From a virus: a stretch of 28,908 bases of DNA. Positions 15,859 through 22,715 of this stretch are shown here, piece after piece. Under the pieces are notes generated by a model, which made no database searches, was not told where the DNA came from, and saw nothing but the letters and a program-made list of their open reading frames with translations. The position numbers and the translations under genes are program-made. Location of the stretch: positions 1-28,908 of IMG/VR virus record IMGVR_UViG_3300031687_001299, one strand, 5' to 3'. Each line of letters opens with the position of its first letter. Position 1 is the stretch's first letter.

Positions 15859-17254
15859 ATGGGGCATCTCAGCATACAATCACAACGCAGCTCTTACAGT
15901 AGTAAAGGGAAACGAAATTCTTTTTGCTTCTGAGGCAGAAAGATATAGTGGTATTAAAAATGATGCTAACATTCCCGATGAGCTAATACAAGCAGCTTTG
16001 GAATATGGGGAACCTTCCCAAGTTATGTGGTATGAGAAACAATATCTAAAACAACTTAGACGGTTATACGCAGGACAAAAGTTAAAAGGTCTGAGCATAC
16101 ACCCATATTTAAAAAACTTTAATATGAGATCTTATACTCATCACACCACACACGCAGCGGCTGGATTCTATACTAGTCCGTTTGAAATTGCAACAGTACT
16201 TGTGGTGGATGCTATAGGAGAGTTTACAACAACGAGTATATGGAATGGCAATAGACACTTATCTAAAGTGTGGAGTGAAGGGTATCCAAAATCCTTAGGG
16301 TTATTTTATTCAGCAATAACACACAGGTGTAACTTAAAACCAAATGAAGAAGAATATATCCTAATGGGTATGGCTGCTTATGGAGACCCTGACAAATACT
16401 ATGATAAAATGAAGCCTCTGTTAACTCAGAACTTACACAAAGGATGTCGTGATTGGCTACCCGGTGTAACTGACTACAACGACTTTGCAGCCTCAGCTCA
16501 AAAGATATATGAAGAAGAGTTTGAGAAGCTTCTTATCAAAGCTAAGTTACTTTTACCTTATAATAAAAAATTAGTTATAATGGGAGGGTGTGCTTTAAAT
16601 TGTGTAGCAAATAATTTAGCATTAAAACATTATGAGGATATATGGATAATGCCAGCTCCTGGAGATGCAGGTTCCTCACTGGGAGCTATATTAGCAGACA
16701 CAGAGCAACACGTTAATTGGAAAGGCCCTTACTTAGGACACAATATAGAAGGCGAGTATCCTGTAAAAGATTTATTAGGTGAGTTATTACAAGGTAATAT
16801 GGTAGGTGTTGCAAATGGTAGAGCAGAGTTTGGACCAAGAGCTTTAGGTAATAGATCACTACTAGCAGACCCGAGAGGAAAAGAAGTAAAAGATAAGGTT
16901 AATGCAATTAAACGTAGACAAGAGTTTAGACCGTTTGCACCCGTTGTAATGGAAGAACACGCTAAGTCTATATTTAATATGCCTGTTGATTCATCTCCTT
17001 ATATGCAGTACGTTATACAATGTATTAAAAAAACCGAGTACCCTGCAATAATACACAAAGACGGCACGTCTAGGGTTCAAACAGTTAACAATAAGCAACA
17101 TCCAGGGTTATATAAGCTCCTAAAACAGTTCTATAAAGAGACAGGGTGTCCTATGTTACTAAACACTAGCTTAAACATCAAAGGTTACCCTATGGTTAAT
17201 ACAGTACAGGACGGTATCCTATTTCAAAATAAATATAAAGTAAAAGTCTTTTGA
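15851..17254 (+). CDS. NodU/CmcH/TobZ-type carbamoyltransferase
   Basis: The 467-residue protein covers the two parts of the family. The N-terminal Kae1-like domain has NHNAAL (10-15, a variant of the usual HD-x-A-A), EAERYSGIK, THHTTHAAAGF (metal-binding His, about 96-106), VVVDAIGEF (D120) and MGGCALNCVANN (244-255). The C-terminal domain has GRAEFGPRALGNRSLLADPR (323-342), FRPFAP and LLNTSLNIKGYP. The family transfers a carbamoyl group from carbamoyl phosphate by way of carbamoyl-AMP to a hydroxyl of sugars or antibiotics. It is the last gene of the long operon. The product should be an O-carbamoylated compound or glycan; the acceptor is unknown. Length is slightly short at the C-terminus compared with the usual family. 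Confidence 0.88.
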   Translation: MIKWGISAYNHNAALTVVKGNEILFASEAERYSGIKNDANIPDELIQAALEYGEPSQVMWYEKQYLKQLRRLYAGQKLKGLSIHPYLKNFNMRSYTHHTTHAAAGFYTSPFEIATVLVVDAIGEFTTTSIWNGNRHLSKVWSEGYPKSLGLFYSAITHRCNLKPNEEEYILMGMAAYGDPDKYYDKMKPLLTQNLHKGCRDWLPGVTDYNDFAASAQKIYEEEFEKLLIKAKLLLPYNKKLVIMGGCALNCVANNLALKHYEDIWIMPAPGDAGSSLGAILADTEQHVNWKGPYLGHNIEGEYPVKDLLGELLQGNMVGVANGRAEFGPRALGNRSLLADPRGKEVKDKVNAIKRRQEFRPFAPVVMEEHAKSIFNMPVDSSPYMQYVIQCIKKTEYPAIIHKDGTSRVQTVNNKQHPGLYKLLKQFYKETGCPMLLNTSLNIKGYPMVNTVQDGILFQNKYKVKVF

Positions 17255-17256
17255 GC

Positions 17257-17264
17257 TATAAATA
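17257..17264 (+). promoter_or_regulatory. T4-type late promoter (TATAAATA)
   Basis: An exact TATAAATA starts 3 bases after the carbamoyltransferase stop and ends 5 bases before the ATG at 17270, with no Shine-Dalgarno between. The transcript is expected to be leaderless. Confidence 0.7.
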
Positions 17265-17269
17265 AAAAC

Positions 17270-17563
17270 ATGAACGCTAAAGTATATCAGTTTCCAGAAC
17301 AACATCCAGAGCCTAAAGCAATACAAGGGTATAGGATGTCTTTTTACACAGACAAAGAAATAGACCTAGCTTTATTGTGTGTAAACACATGGGGCTGGAA
17401 AGAGATAGGATATACAAGAAGGACTATGACACAACTAGATCCAATTTATATTAAAGAGTGTTTAGTTAAAGGTTATAATTCCGATCTACTAGGACATCCT
17501 GGCAGAAAGCTTATAAATAAGATTATAGATAGTATTGAGACTATTGAAGTTAAGGTAAATTAA
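17270..17563 (+). CDS. Hypothetical protein, 97 residues
   Basis: This small soluble protein starts with MNAKVYQFPEQHPEPKAIQG, followed by a helical part with DKEIDLALLCVNTWGWKEIG and a C-terminal helix (LINKIIDSIETIEVKV). I do not recognise the family. It follows a late promoter directly, with a probable leaderless start, and lies 3 bases upstream of the next gene, with which it is probably co-transcribed. Confidence 0.7.
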   Translation: MNAKVYQFPEQHPEPKAIQGYRMSFYTDKEIDLALLCVNTWGWKEIGYTRRTMTQLDPIYIKECLVKGYNSDLLGHPGRKLINKIIDSIETIEVKVN

Positions 17564-17566
17564 AGT

Positions 17567-17911
17567 ATGCCAATATATTCATTTCAACATAATGAAACAG
17601 GTGAGATTAAAGACGAGATGATGTCGTATGAAGACAAACTCAAATACCTGGATGAGAATCCACACCTCACATCAATTATAACCAAAGCCCCGGCCATCGG
17701 TAGTCACCGTGGTGGCGATAGAACCAAACCACCTGGAGGATTCAAAGACGTCCTCTCTAGAGTAGCAGACGCTAATCCTTATTCGGCATTAGCAGATGAC
17801 TATGGTAAAAAGGACCCTACCCAAGTTAAACTTCGAGAAACAGTTAAAGGAGTTAAAAAGAAAGTAGGAGATTTATACGGAGTATCAACCAAGGAGAAAT
17901 CAGCAGTTTAA
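17567..17911 (+). CDS. Conserved T4-like phage protein (FmdB-like N-terminus without zinc Cys)
   Basis: The 114-residue protein starts MPIYSFQHNETGEIKDEMMS, then an NPHL segment, APAIG and a PPGGFKDVLSRV motif; the rest is basic and helical. From memory, T4-like cyanophages carry a protein with the same order (tyrosine-rich start, TGE, NP, AP.IG, GFrDVL), sometimes called FmdB-like. The zinc-ribbon Cys pairs of true FmdB proteins are absent. The function is unknown. Only a weak AAGG is found upstream, so it may be translated by coupling with the upstream gene. Confidence 0.75.
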   Translation: MPIYSFQHNETGEIKDEMMSYEDKLKYLDENPHLTSIITKAPAIGSHRGGDRTKPPGGFKDVLSRVADANPYSALADDYGKKDPTQVKLRETVKGVKKKVGDLYGVSTKEKSAV

Positions 17912-17975
17912 AAATTATATCATGTTAGGGTAGTAATTCCGCTACGTAGACTTTCAACTAACAGGAGAACAATAT

Positions 17976-18722
17976 ATGGCTAGACGTAACTTACAGCTAG
18001 TTCAAGATAAACAAAACACAAACGGAAGGAGATCAACTCCTCTCAAAATCACCGATAAGGATCTCGCAAGATTCGATCCAATCACAACAACTCAAAATAG
18101 CTTTTGGCAAAAATATAGACGGAAAGACGCTTTACTGTTACACGGTTCAGCCGGCACCGGCAAAACATTTATTGCTATGTACAAAGCTTTAGAAGAGGTA
18201 ATGGCTAGAGGCGGCCGTTATAGTAAACTAATAATCATTCGTTCAGCAGTCCCGTCTAGAGAGATAGGACACTTGCCAGGAGACTATGGCGAGAAAATAG
18301 ATGTGTATTCTATACCATATCAAAATATGATGGACGAGTTATTCCCTCAAAAAGAGAAGCCATACGACAGACTTATGGAACAAAAGAAATTATACTTTAT
18401 GTGCACCTCGTTTATACGAGGGATTACATTGGATAATTCTATCATAGTCGTTGATGAATGTCAGAATATGAGTGACATGGAAATTAACTCTATAATGACA
18501 CGAGTAGGGCATCACTCTAAGATTATATTCTGTGGGGACTTTAGACAGACAGACTTAAACAAGAGTAATGATAAGTCCGGTCTTAAGAAGTTCATACAAA
18601 TAGCAGAGGATATGGAATCATTTGATACTGTGGAATTCATGCCTGAGGACATAGTTCGCTCAGATCTCGTTAAAGAGTACATATTAGCAAGGGTAGCGTA
18701 TGAAGATAAACATGAAAAATAG
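17976..18722 (+). CDS. phoH: PhoH family ATPase
   Basis: The 248-residue P-loop protein has Walker A GSAGTGKT (57-64), the PhoH-specific IIIRSAVPSREIGHLPGDYG stretch, Walker B IIVVDECQNM, and a sensor-like IIFCGDFRQTDL. PhoH proteins are ATPases predicted to act on RNA, and phoH is one of the most common genes of marine phages; its role in infection is not settled. AGGAGA lies 7 bases before the ATG. The 64 bases upstream hold no convincing promoter core, so it may be read from the late promoter at 17257 or from a middle-type promoter not recognisable here. Confidence 0.95.
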   Translation: MARRNLQLVQDKQNTNGRRSTPLKITDKDLARFDPITTTQNSFWQKYRRKDALLLHGSAGTGKTFIAMYKALEEVMARGGRYSKLIIIRSAVPSREIGHLPGDYGEKIDVYSIPYQNMMDELFPQKEKPYDRLMEQKKLYFMCTSFIRGITLDNSIIVVDECQNMSDMEINSIMTRVGHHSKIIFCGDFRQTDLNKSNDKSGLKKFIQIAEDMESFDTVEFMPEDIVRSDLVKEYILARVAYEDKHEK

Positions 18723-18734
18723 TTAAAAAAGTGC

Positions 18735-18763
18735 TTGACTTTTGGTCCTAAAGAGTGCATAAT
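18735..18763 (+). promoter_or_regulatory. Sigma70-type promoter, TTGACT-N17-CATAAT
   Basis: TTGACT (18735-18740) and CATAAT (18758-18763) are 17 bases apart. Transcription should start near 18770, about 4 bases before the ATG at 18774, giving an almost leaderless mRNA for the HD hydrolase gene. It fits an early promoter used by host RNA polymerase. Confidence 0.7.
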
Positions 18764-18773
18764 AGTATACATA

Positions 18774-19286
18774 ATGAAGAAACAAATAGAAAAAGCAGTC
18801 CAGTTCGCTACTAAGGCACACGAAGGACAGACCCGTAAATACACAGGAGAACCCTACATCGTTCATCCTCTAGCTGTAATGGAGACAGTTAAAACTGTAG
18901 AAGGCCATACACCAGAAATGCTTATGGCAGCAGTTCTTCATGACACAGTCGAGGATTGCGATGTAACTCTTGATCAAATAGCATTCCGTTTTGGACATGT
19001 TGTAGCAGATTTAGTAGAAGAATTAACAGATATCTCAGTACCAGAAGATGGTAACAGAGCCTTCAGAAAGGCTATGGATAGAGAGCACTCTGGACAAGCA
19101 TCATCTCAAGGAATGACTATCAAAATTGCCGATTTATTGGATAATACGAAGTCTATTACTGAACATGATGAGCATTTTGCTAAGATTTACATGGCAGAAA
19201 AGGCATTATTGTTACAAGTCCTTGATAAGGCAGACAAAACTCTTTTGCAAAAAGCACAGAAAAAGGTTGACAAATGGTTCAGATGA
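18774..19286 (+). CDS. HD hydrolase of the SpoT/MESH1 type (putative alarmone hydrolase)
   Basis: The 170-residue protein from ATG 18774 is a single HD domain of the RelA/SpoT hydrolase type: FATKAHEGQTRKYTGEPYIV followed by HP (H31), then AAVLHDTVED (H56, D57) and IKIADLLDN (D120, N124). There is no synthetase, TGS or ACT domain. MESH1-like enzymes hydrolyse (p)ppGpp, and some act on other nucleotides such as NADPH. A TTG further upstream (18735) overlaps the promoter -35 box, so it is not used here as start. The early promoter suggests an action soon after infection, for example lowering the stringent response in a starved host; this is inference. Confidence 0.85.
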   Translation: MKKQIEKAVQFATKAHEGQTRKYTGEPYIVHPLAVMETVKTVEGHTPEMLMAAVLHDTVEDCDVTLDQIAFRFGHVVADLVEELTDISVPEDGNRAFRKAMDREHSGQASSQGMTIKIADLLDNTKSITEHDEHFAKIYMAEKALLLQVLDKADKTLLQKAQKKVDKWFR

Positions 19287-19295
19287 TCGTATAAT
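19267..19295 (+). promoter_or_regulatory. Consensus sigma70 promoter, TTGACA-N17-TATAAT
   Basis: A perfect -35 (19267-19272), a 17-base spacer and a perfect -10 (19290-19295). It overlaps the last codons and the stop of the HD hydrolase gene and should drive 19332 onward with a leader of about 30 bases. It is the strongest host-type promoter in the window. Confidence 0.85.
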
Positions 19296-19331
19296 GTATG
19301 TATATTAAATAAAAAAGTGAGGACTTAAAAT

Positions 19332-19688
19332 ATGAATGAGAAACTAAAAACAAGAATCGAGGCACTTTGCCAGGATATCGAAAACCAGCACTTCAAGTCT
19401 TTCCCAAGACTTAAAGATTACAAAGCTACTTATAAAGCAGGACGTAAATTCTGCAAAATAATTATAGAGACTAACCAAACATCAGTTTGGGGTTTTGTTA
19501 ACTTAACACACGAAAAGTTTAATGAAGGTGATATACTACTAGCTCAAGGCTGGGCAGGACCAGCAATGAATAGAGCTAGAGGTAACTTGCTTACTTCAAA
19601 CTATAAAGTTGATTCTAGAAACCAATACGGACCTGGATATGTTTCAGGATACTCAGCAGGTGGAGACAGAGACGGGAGTTTCGTATAA
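19332..19688 (+). CDS. Hypothetical early protein, 118 residues
   Basis: This protein follows the consensus sigma70 promoter, with AGGA 8 bases before the ATG. It has an N-terminal helix (LKTRIEALCQDIENQHF), a beta-rich middle (GRKFCKIIIETNQTSVWGFV, NEGDILLAQGWAGPAMNRAR) and a Gly/Tyr/Ser-rich C-terminus. It resembles small conserved proteins of T4-like marine phages by length and Gly-rich tail, but I cannot name the family. It is translationally coupled with the next gene (TAATG). Confidence 0.75.
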   Translation: MNEKLKTRIEALCQDIENQHFKSFPRLKDYKATYKAGRKFCKIIIETNQTSVWGFVNLTHEKFNEGDILLAQGWAGPAMNRARGNLLTSNYKVDSRNQYGPGYVSGYSAGGDRDGSFV

Positions 19689-19879
19689 TGAGTATCTTCC
19701 CAACAACAGCAGAGGATAAAGACATCCAATTTGACAGAGCTTGGAAACATCAAGAACAGATGAATAAGGTTCAGCAACAGCAACAACACCAATCTGAAGA
19801 AGACGAAAATTGTCTTTGTGGTAAGAGACTTGATGAGTCAGGCCCAGATTGTTACAGCCATATGACACAAGGATATTAA
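19688..19879 (+). CDS. Small Cys-containing protein, 63 residues
   Basis: The start overlaps the upstream stop (TAATG). The N-terminal half is acidic and Gln-rich with a QQQQQ run; the C-terminal part has CLCGKRLDESGPDCYSHMT, with three Cys and a His that may bind a metal. No family is recognised. It is expressed with its neighbours from the promoter at 19267. Confidence 0.65.
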   Translation: MSIFPTTAEDKDIQFDRAWKHQEQMNKVQQQQQHQSEEDENCLCGKRLDESGPDCYSHMTQGY

Positions 19880-19880
19880 T

Positions 19881-20543
19881 TTGTTTAACCACATACCTGT
19901 TGAAATAGATCAACTAAAAAGAAAGAATACAGAAAACGGTCGTAGATATGAAACACCAACAGGTGTTTTGTATCCTTCAGTTACCACAATCCTCTCACAC
20001 AAGACAAAGCACTTTATACAAGAGTGGCGTAAAAGAGTAGGAGCTGAAGAAGCAGACAAAATTTCTAGAATTGCTTCTGTGCGTGGAACTAAAATCCATA
20101 CACTTTGTGAAGATGCTCTCAATAATAAATCTGAGGATGTTTCTAAATTAAGTATTCTAGATCAAGAGATGTACAAGAATTTTCGTCCCTTGTTAAATGA
20201 CATAGATAATATCCGTTGCTTAGAAGGAACGCTTTACTCAGATCATTTAAGACTGGGAGGACAAGTAGATTGTATTGCAGAATACAAAGGAAAGTTATCT
20301 GTAATAGACTTTAAAACTTCCAAAAAGAGAAAAACTAGATCACAATGCTATAATTATTTTATGCAGTGTTCTGCCTACGCCATTATGTTTGAGGAAAGAA
20401 CAGGTATCCCTGTAGATCAAACTGTAATCTTAATGGCACAAGAAGACGAAGACCCAGCAATATGGGTTGAAAAGAGAGATGATTTTGTACCACAGTTAAT
20501 TGAGACTAGAGATGCGTACGAAAACCAAAATCAAAACAGTTGA
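19881..20543 (+). CDS. PD-(D/E)XK exonuclease (RecB/Cas4-like)
   Basis: The 220-residue protein starts at TTG 19881, with AGGA 7 bases upstream. It has the RecB-type nuclease signature in order: GTKIHTLCEDA (H73, E77), E115, GGQVD (D130), IDFKTSK (D143, K145) and QCSAY (Q162, Y166). The N-terminal YPSVTTILSH block is typical of phage exonucleases of this group. It probably degrades or trims DNA during replication, recombination or host DNA turnover. It lies in an early operon and just upstream of the tRNA gene. Confidence 0.88.
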   Translation: MFNHIPVEIDQLKRKNTENGRRYETPTGVLYPSVTTILSHKTKHFIQEWRKRVGAEEADKISRIASVRGTKIHTLCEDALNNKSEDVSKLSILDQEMYKNFRPLLNDIDNIRCLEGTLYSDHLRLGGQVDCIAEYKGKLSVIDFKTSKKRKTRSQCYNYFMQCSAYAIMFEERTGIPVDQTVILMAQEDEDPAIWVEKRDDFVPQLIETRDAYENQNQNS

Positions 20544-20637
20544 TTCTTTATCCCGTAAAGAAAAAAAGAAGAACAAACAACTACACAACAAGAAGTTAAG
20601 ACAGCAGAAACAATCTGCCCGTAGCTCAACTGGATAG
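20512..20637 (+). CDS. Possible small Lys-rich protein, 41 residues
   Basis: This short frame starts inside the end of the exonuclease gene and stops inside the tRNA gene. The product (MRTKTKIKTVDSLSRKEKKK and onward) is strongly basic, which fits small DNA- or RNA-binding phage proteins. No clear ribosome binding site is seen, and reading into a tRNA is unusual. It may be only AT-rich filler between exonuclease and tRNA. Confidence 0.3.
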   Translation: MRTKTKIKTVDSLSRKEKKKNKQLHNKKLRQQKQSARSSTG

Positions 20638-20691
20638 AGCAACAGCCTTCTAAGCTGTAGGTTATAGGTTCGACTCCTATCGGGCAGGCCA
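20615..20691 (+). tRNA. tRNA-Arg (anticodon UCU)
   Basis: The sequence folds as a full cloverleaf of 77 bases: acceptor CTGCCCG/CGGGCAG, D arm GCTC/GAGC, anticodon arm ACAGC/GCTGT with loop CTTCTAA (anticodon TCT), T arm ATAGG/CCTAT with TTCGACT, discriminator G and an encoded CCA end. It reads AGA and AGG, the Arg codons that dominate the genes of this window. The gene ends 5 bases before the late promoter at 20697. Confidence 0.96.
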
Positions 20692-20696
20692 ATTTG

Positions 20697-20704
20697 TATA
20701 AATA
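20697..20704 (+). promoter_or_regulatory. T4-type late promoter (TATAAATA)
   Basis: An exact TATAAATA just after the tRNA 3' end. It leaves a leader of about 70 bases before the ATG at 20783; the leader has a short hairpin GAGC-ATTC-GCTC and an AAAGGAAAA ribosome binding site. Confidence 0.7.
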
Positions 20705-20782
20705 TAAGTAAGAATATAGCATAAGGTTATATTAGTATCAGAGCATTCGCTCGTAATTGATACGCAATCCAAAGGAAAACAC

Positions 20783-22069
20783 ATGTACAAGTATATAGCC
20801 GTGGCGCTTTTAGCCACCGTATCTACATCAACGTGGGCGACAGATTATGTCTCAGGCGTTGCAGATATTATTAATAGCAATTGTGTAGTATGTCATAGAG
20901 CAGGTGGCATAGGACCAATGAGTTTTGAAACGTATGAACAAGTTAGACCATGGGCTCCTCTTATAAGTTATAAAGTAATGACAAGAGAGATGCCTCCATA
21001 TGCCTACGATCACGGTATTGGCATACAAGACTTACAAGGCGATTGGCGTTTATCTCAAGAAGATATTGACACTATCGTAGAGTGGGTAGACAATGGATCA
21101 TCATATGGTGATCAAGACATAGTTATACAACCTCCAATACTTGCTGACACAGAAGCATGGAGTTTTGAAGTTGACTTTGGTTCTCCAGATACTATCATTG
21201 CTTCAACTCCAATAGACATACCTGCAAGCGGCAACGACTTATGGCACAAACACAATGTTCCAACAGGGCTAGCCGAGGACCGATGTATTAAAGCAGTACA
21301 AGTTAAACCACGTGGCAATGCGAAGTCAGTAGTACATCACGCTAACTCCAGCATTATTACTGAGGGAGGCAGAGAAGGTATGCTTACAGAATATGCTATG
21401 GGAAAGTGGGGAGAGATAGTTCCAGAAGGAGTATGCAGAACTATCCCAGCAAACGCAGAAGTGGCATGGGACATTCATATGTTCCCAGGTGGACTTGGAG
21501 CAATGGCACCAGGATCAGTTATCAAAGACAACGTGGTAGAGATTGGGCTTTGGTTATACACCGAAGAGGAAAGCGAACAACTGAAATACAAACAAGACTT
21601 GAGTTTGTATCGCCTAGGAGATCAGGACGATATAACTATACCACCCAACGGCTATTACATGACACAAGGCTTTCACAGTTTTGATCATCCAGTTAGACTA
21701 GATAGTTTCCAACCACATGGACACTTGCGTATGAACGCAGCAAGTTTGGAAATATTCTATCCAGAGACAGGACGCACAGAGCAGATTAGCCAAGTAAGTA
21801 ATTGGAGTGCAACATGGCATCACAGTCATTTGTATGAACCAGACGTTGCACCACTATTGCCAGCAGGAGCAGTTATTGTTCTAAAGCAATGGTATGACAA
21901 CACAGCAGAAAACCCAAATAATCCAGATCCAGATATGTGGGTAATGGGTGGTAGTAGAACAGGTGACGAAATGACGCACGCCTGGTTAGCTATCACACAC
22001 TTAGATGAAAAAGGCTACATTAAACTAAAAGAGAAAAGAGATGCAAATATTAATATTGCTAGTGATTAG
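20783..22069 (+). CDS. Secreted cytochrome c / copper type II monooxygenase fusion (PHM-like)
   Basis: The 428-residue protein has a signal peptide (cleavage near residue 19). A cytochrome c domain follows, with CVVCH (C34, C37, H38) and MPPY (M70, probable axial Met). The rest resembles copper type II, ascorbate-dependent monooxygenases of the peptidylglycine alpha-hydroxylating (PHM) group. HH 185-186 with H232 match the CuH site (PHM H107, H108, H172); H312-G-H314 and M397 in GGSRTGDEM match the CuM site (H242, H244, M314 in PHM, where the text is GGTSSDEM). Bacterial relatives with the same order exist. It should hydroxylate an aliphatic C-H in the periplasm, with electrons passing through its own haem. 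The late promoter places it late in infection. Substrate unknown; an unusual gene for a phage. Confidence 0.85.
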   Translation: MYKYIAVALLATVSTSTWATDYVSGVADIINSNCVVCHRAGGIGPMSFETYEQVRPWAPLISYKVMTREMPPYAYDHGIGIQDLQGDWRLSQEDIDTIVEWVDNGSSYGDQDIVIQPPILADTEAWSFEVDFGSPDTIIASTPIDIPASGNDLWHKHNVPTGLAEDRCIKAVQVKPRGNAKSVVHHANSSIITEGGREGMLTEYAMGKWGEIVPEGVCRTIPANAEVAWDIHMFPGGLGAMAPGSVIKDNVVEIGLWLYTEEESEQLKYKQDLSLYRLGDQDDITIPPNGYYMTQGFHSFDHPVRLDSFQPHGHLRMNAASLEIFYPETGRTEQISQVSNWSATWHHSHLYEPDVAPLLPAGAVIVLKQWYDNTAENPNNPDPDMWVMGGSRTGDEMTHAWLAITHLDEKGYIKLKEKRDANINIASD

Positions 22070-22217
22070 TATTATTGTTATAACTGAGCCGTCAACTTCA
22101 GGCTACAATGGACAACATAAGTTCGATTGGATGCCTGAACAAGTAGTATGGGAGCAAAATATTAGAAACTGTAGAAGTGCGGACGTTTGTAGAGCAGAAA
22201 CACTTTTTAGAAAATAG
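22041..22217 (+). CDS. Small secreted or membrane protein, 58 residues
   Basis: It begins at an ATG inside the end of the monooxygenase gene, with a weak AAAAGAG upstream. The N-terminus MQILILLVISIIVITEPSTS is a signal peptide or membrane anchor, followed by a short hydrophilic part with two Cys (C44, C50) that could form a disulfide in the periplasm. It is probably co-expressed with the cytochrome-copper enzyme, perhaps as a small partner. No family recognised. Confidence 0.5.
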   Translation: MQILILLVISIIVITEPSTSGYNGQHKFDWMPEQVVWEQNIRNCRSADVCRAETLFRK

Positions 22218-22235
22218 AAACGGAAGGACAGTTTG

Positions 22236-22243
22236 TATAAATA
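22236..22243 (+). promoter_or_regulatory. T4-type late promoter (TATAAATA)
   Basis: An exact TATAAATA 60 bases before the lipoprotein ATG at 22304. The transcript leader would begin almost directly with two hairpins. Confidence 0.65.
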
Positions 22244-22248
22244 TTAGT

Positions 22249-22288
22249 GGAGTCTTTGGAGAGACTCCCATACTGGACATACAGTCCA
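22249..22288 (+). promoter_or_regulatory. Two consecutive hairpins in the lipoprotein leader
   Basis: Hairpin 1 is GGAGTCT (22249-22255) with AGACTCC (22262-22268) and a 6-base loop. Hairpin 2 is TGGAC (22274-22278) with GTCCA (22284-22288) and a 5-base loop. Neither has a T-run, so they are not terminators. They may stabilise the short late mRNA or control translation of the lipoprotein, which has no clear Shine-Dalgarno. Confidence 0.5.
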
Positions 22289-22303
22289 TGGTAAATAAAA
22301 AAG

Positions 22304-22600
22304 ATGAAAGCAATAATAAGCGCTTTATTCTTAATTTTCACAGTAGGATGCGCCAGCATTAGTACAGGTGTAGATACAGTTAAAAATGTTGTAGCAACAG
22401 TAGTTGACACAACAGTATCTTCAGCAGCTACTATGGCGACAGCAATAACAGAAGATGTAGTTGATACAGGTACTTTTGTTGTTGAGACAGGTGTGGGTGT
22501 TGTTCAAACAGCAGCCGATAGAATAGATCAGGAGACTGATGAGATTCAGCCTAAGATCGAAGAACCTGATTTCCCTACAGCGAAACTTAAAGAAGACTAG
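22304..22600 (+). CDS. Small lipoprotein
   Basis: The 98-residue protein starts with MKAIISALFLIFTVGCAS, a type II signal peptide with lipid-modified Cys at residue 16 (TVGC, a slightly loose lipobox). The mature part is a Val/Thr/Ala-rich amphipathic stretch (DTVKNVVATVVDTTVSSAAT) and an acidic C-terminus, as in entericidin-like small lipoproteins. It should sit in the outer or inner membrane facing the periplasm. It forms a one-gene late unit, with promoter at 22236 and terminator at 22617-22642. A role in lysis (outer-membrane spanin) or superinfection control is possible but not shown. Confidence 0.8.
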   Translation: MKAIISALFLIFTVGCASISTGVDTVKNVVATVVDTTVSSAATMATAITEDVVDTGTFVVETGVGVVQTAADRIDQETDEIQPKIEEPDFPTAKLKED

Positions 22601-22616
22601 CTTAATCAAAACGGAC

Positions 22617-22642
22617 GAGCCCCACTTTGTGGGGTTTGTCTT
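22617..22642 (+). terminator. Rho-independent terminator
   Basis: CCCCAC (22620-22625) pairs with GTGGGG (22629-22634) across a TTT loop, followed by TTTGTCTT. It ends the lipoprotein unit. Confidence 0.8.
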
Positions 22643-22707
22643 ATACACTATTTACCTGATAAATACCAATTATATACAGAAACATTTCTATTAATAGAGT
22701 GGGTGTG

Positions 22708-22715
22708 TATAAATA
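22708..22715 (+). promoter_or_regulatory. T4-type late promoter (TATAAATA)
   Basis: An exact TATAAATA. The leader of about 65 bases before the ATG at 22785 has a small inverted repeat (ATAAGT-GTA-ACTTAT) and a strong AAGGAGAGG. A further looser core, GATAAATA, lies at 22658-22665. Confidence 0.7.

Noticed and set aside
18735-18773. TTG 18735 as start of the HD hydrolase
   Set aside because: It would place coding sequence over the -35 and -10 boxes, and the added residues do not look like the start of the SpoT-type domain.
22177-22362. 61-residue plus-strand frame across the leader of the lipoprotein gene
   Set aside because: It crosses an exact late promoter and two hairpins and overlaps the start of a clear lipoprotein. 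The stretch RTVCINISGVFGETPIL looks protein-like, but the start has no ribosome binding site.
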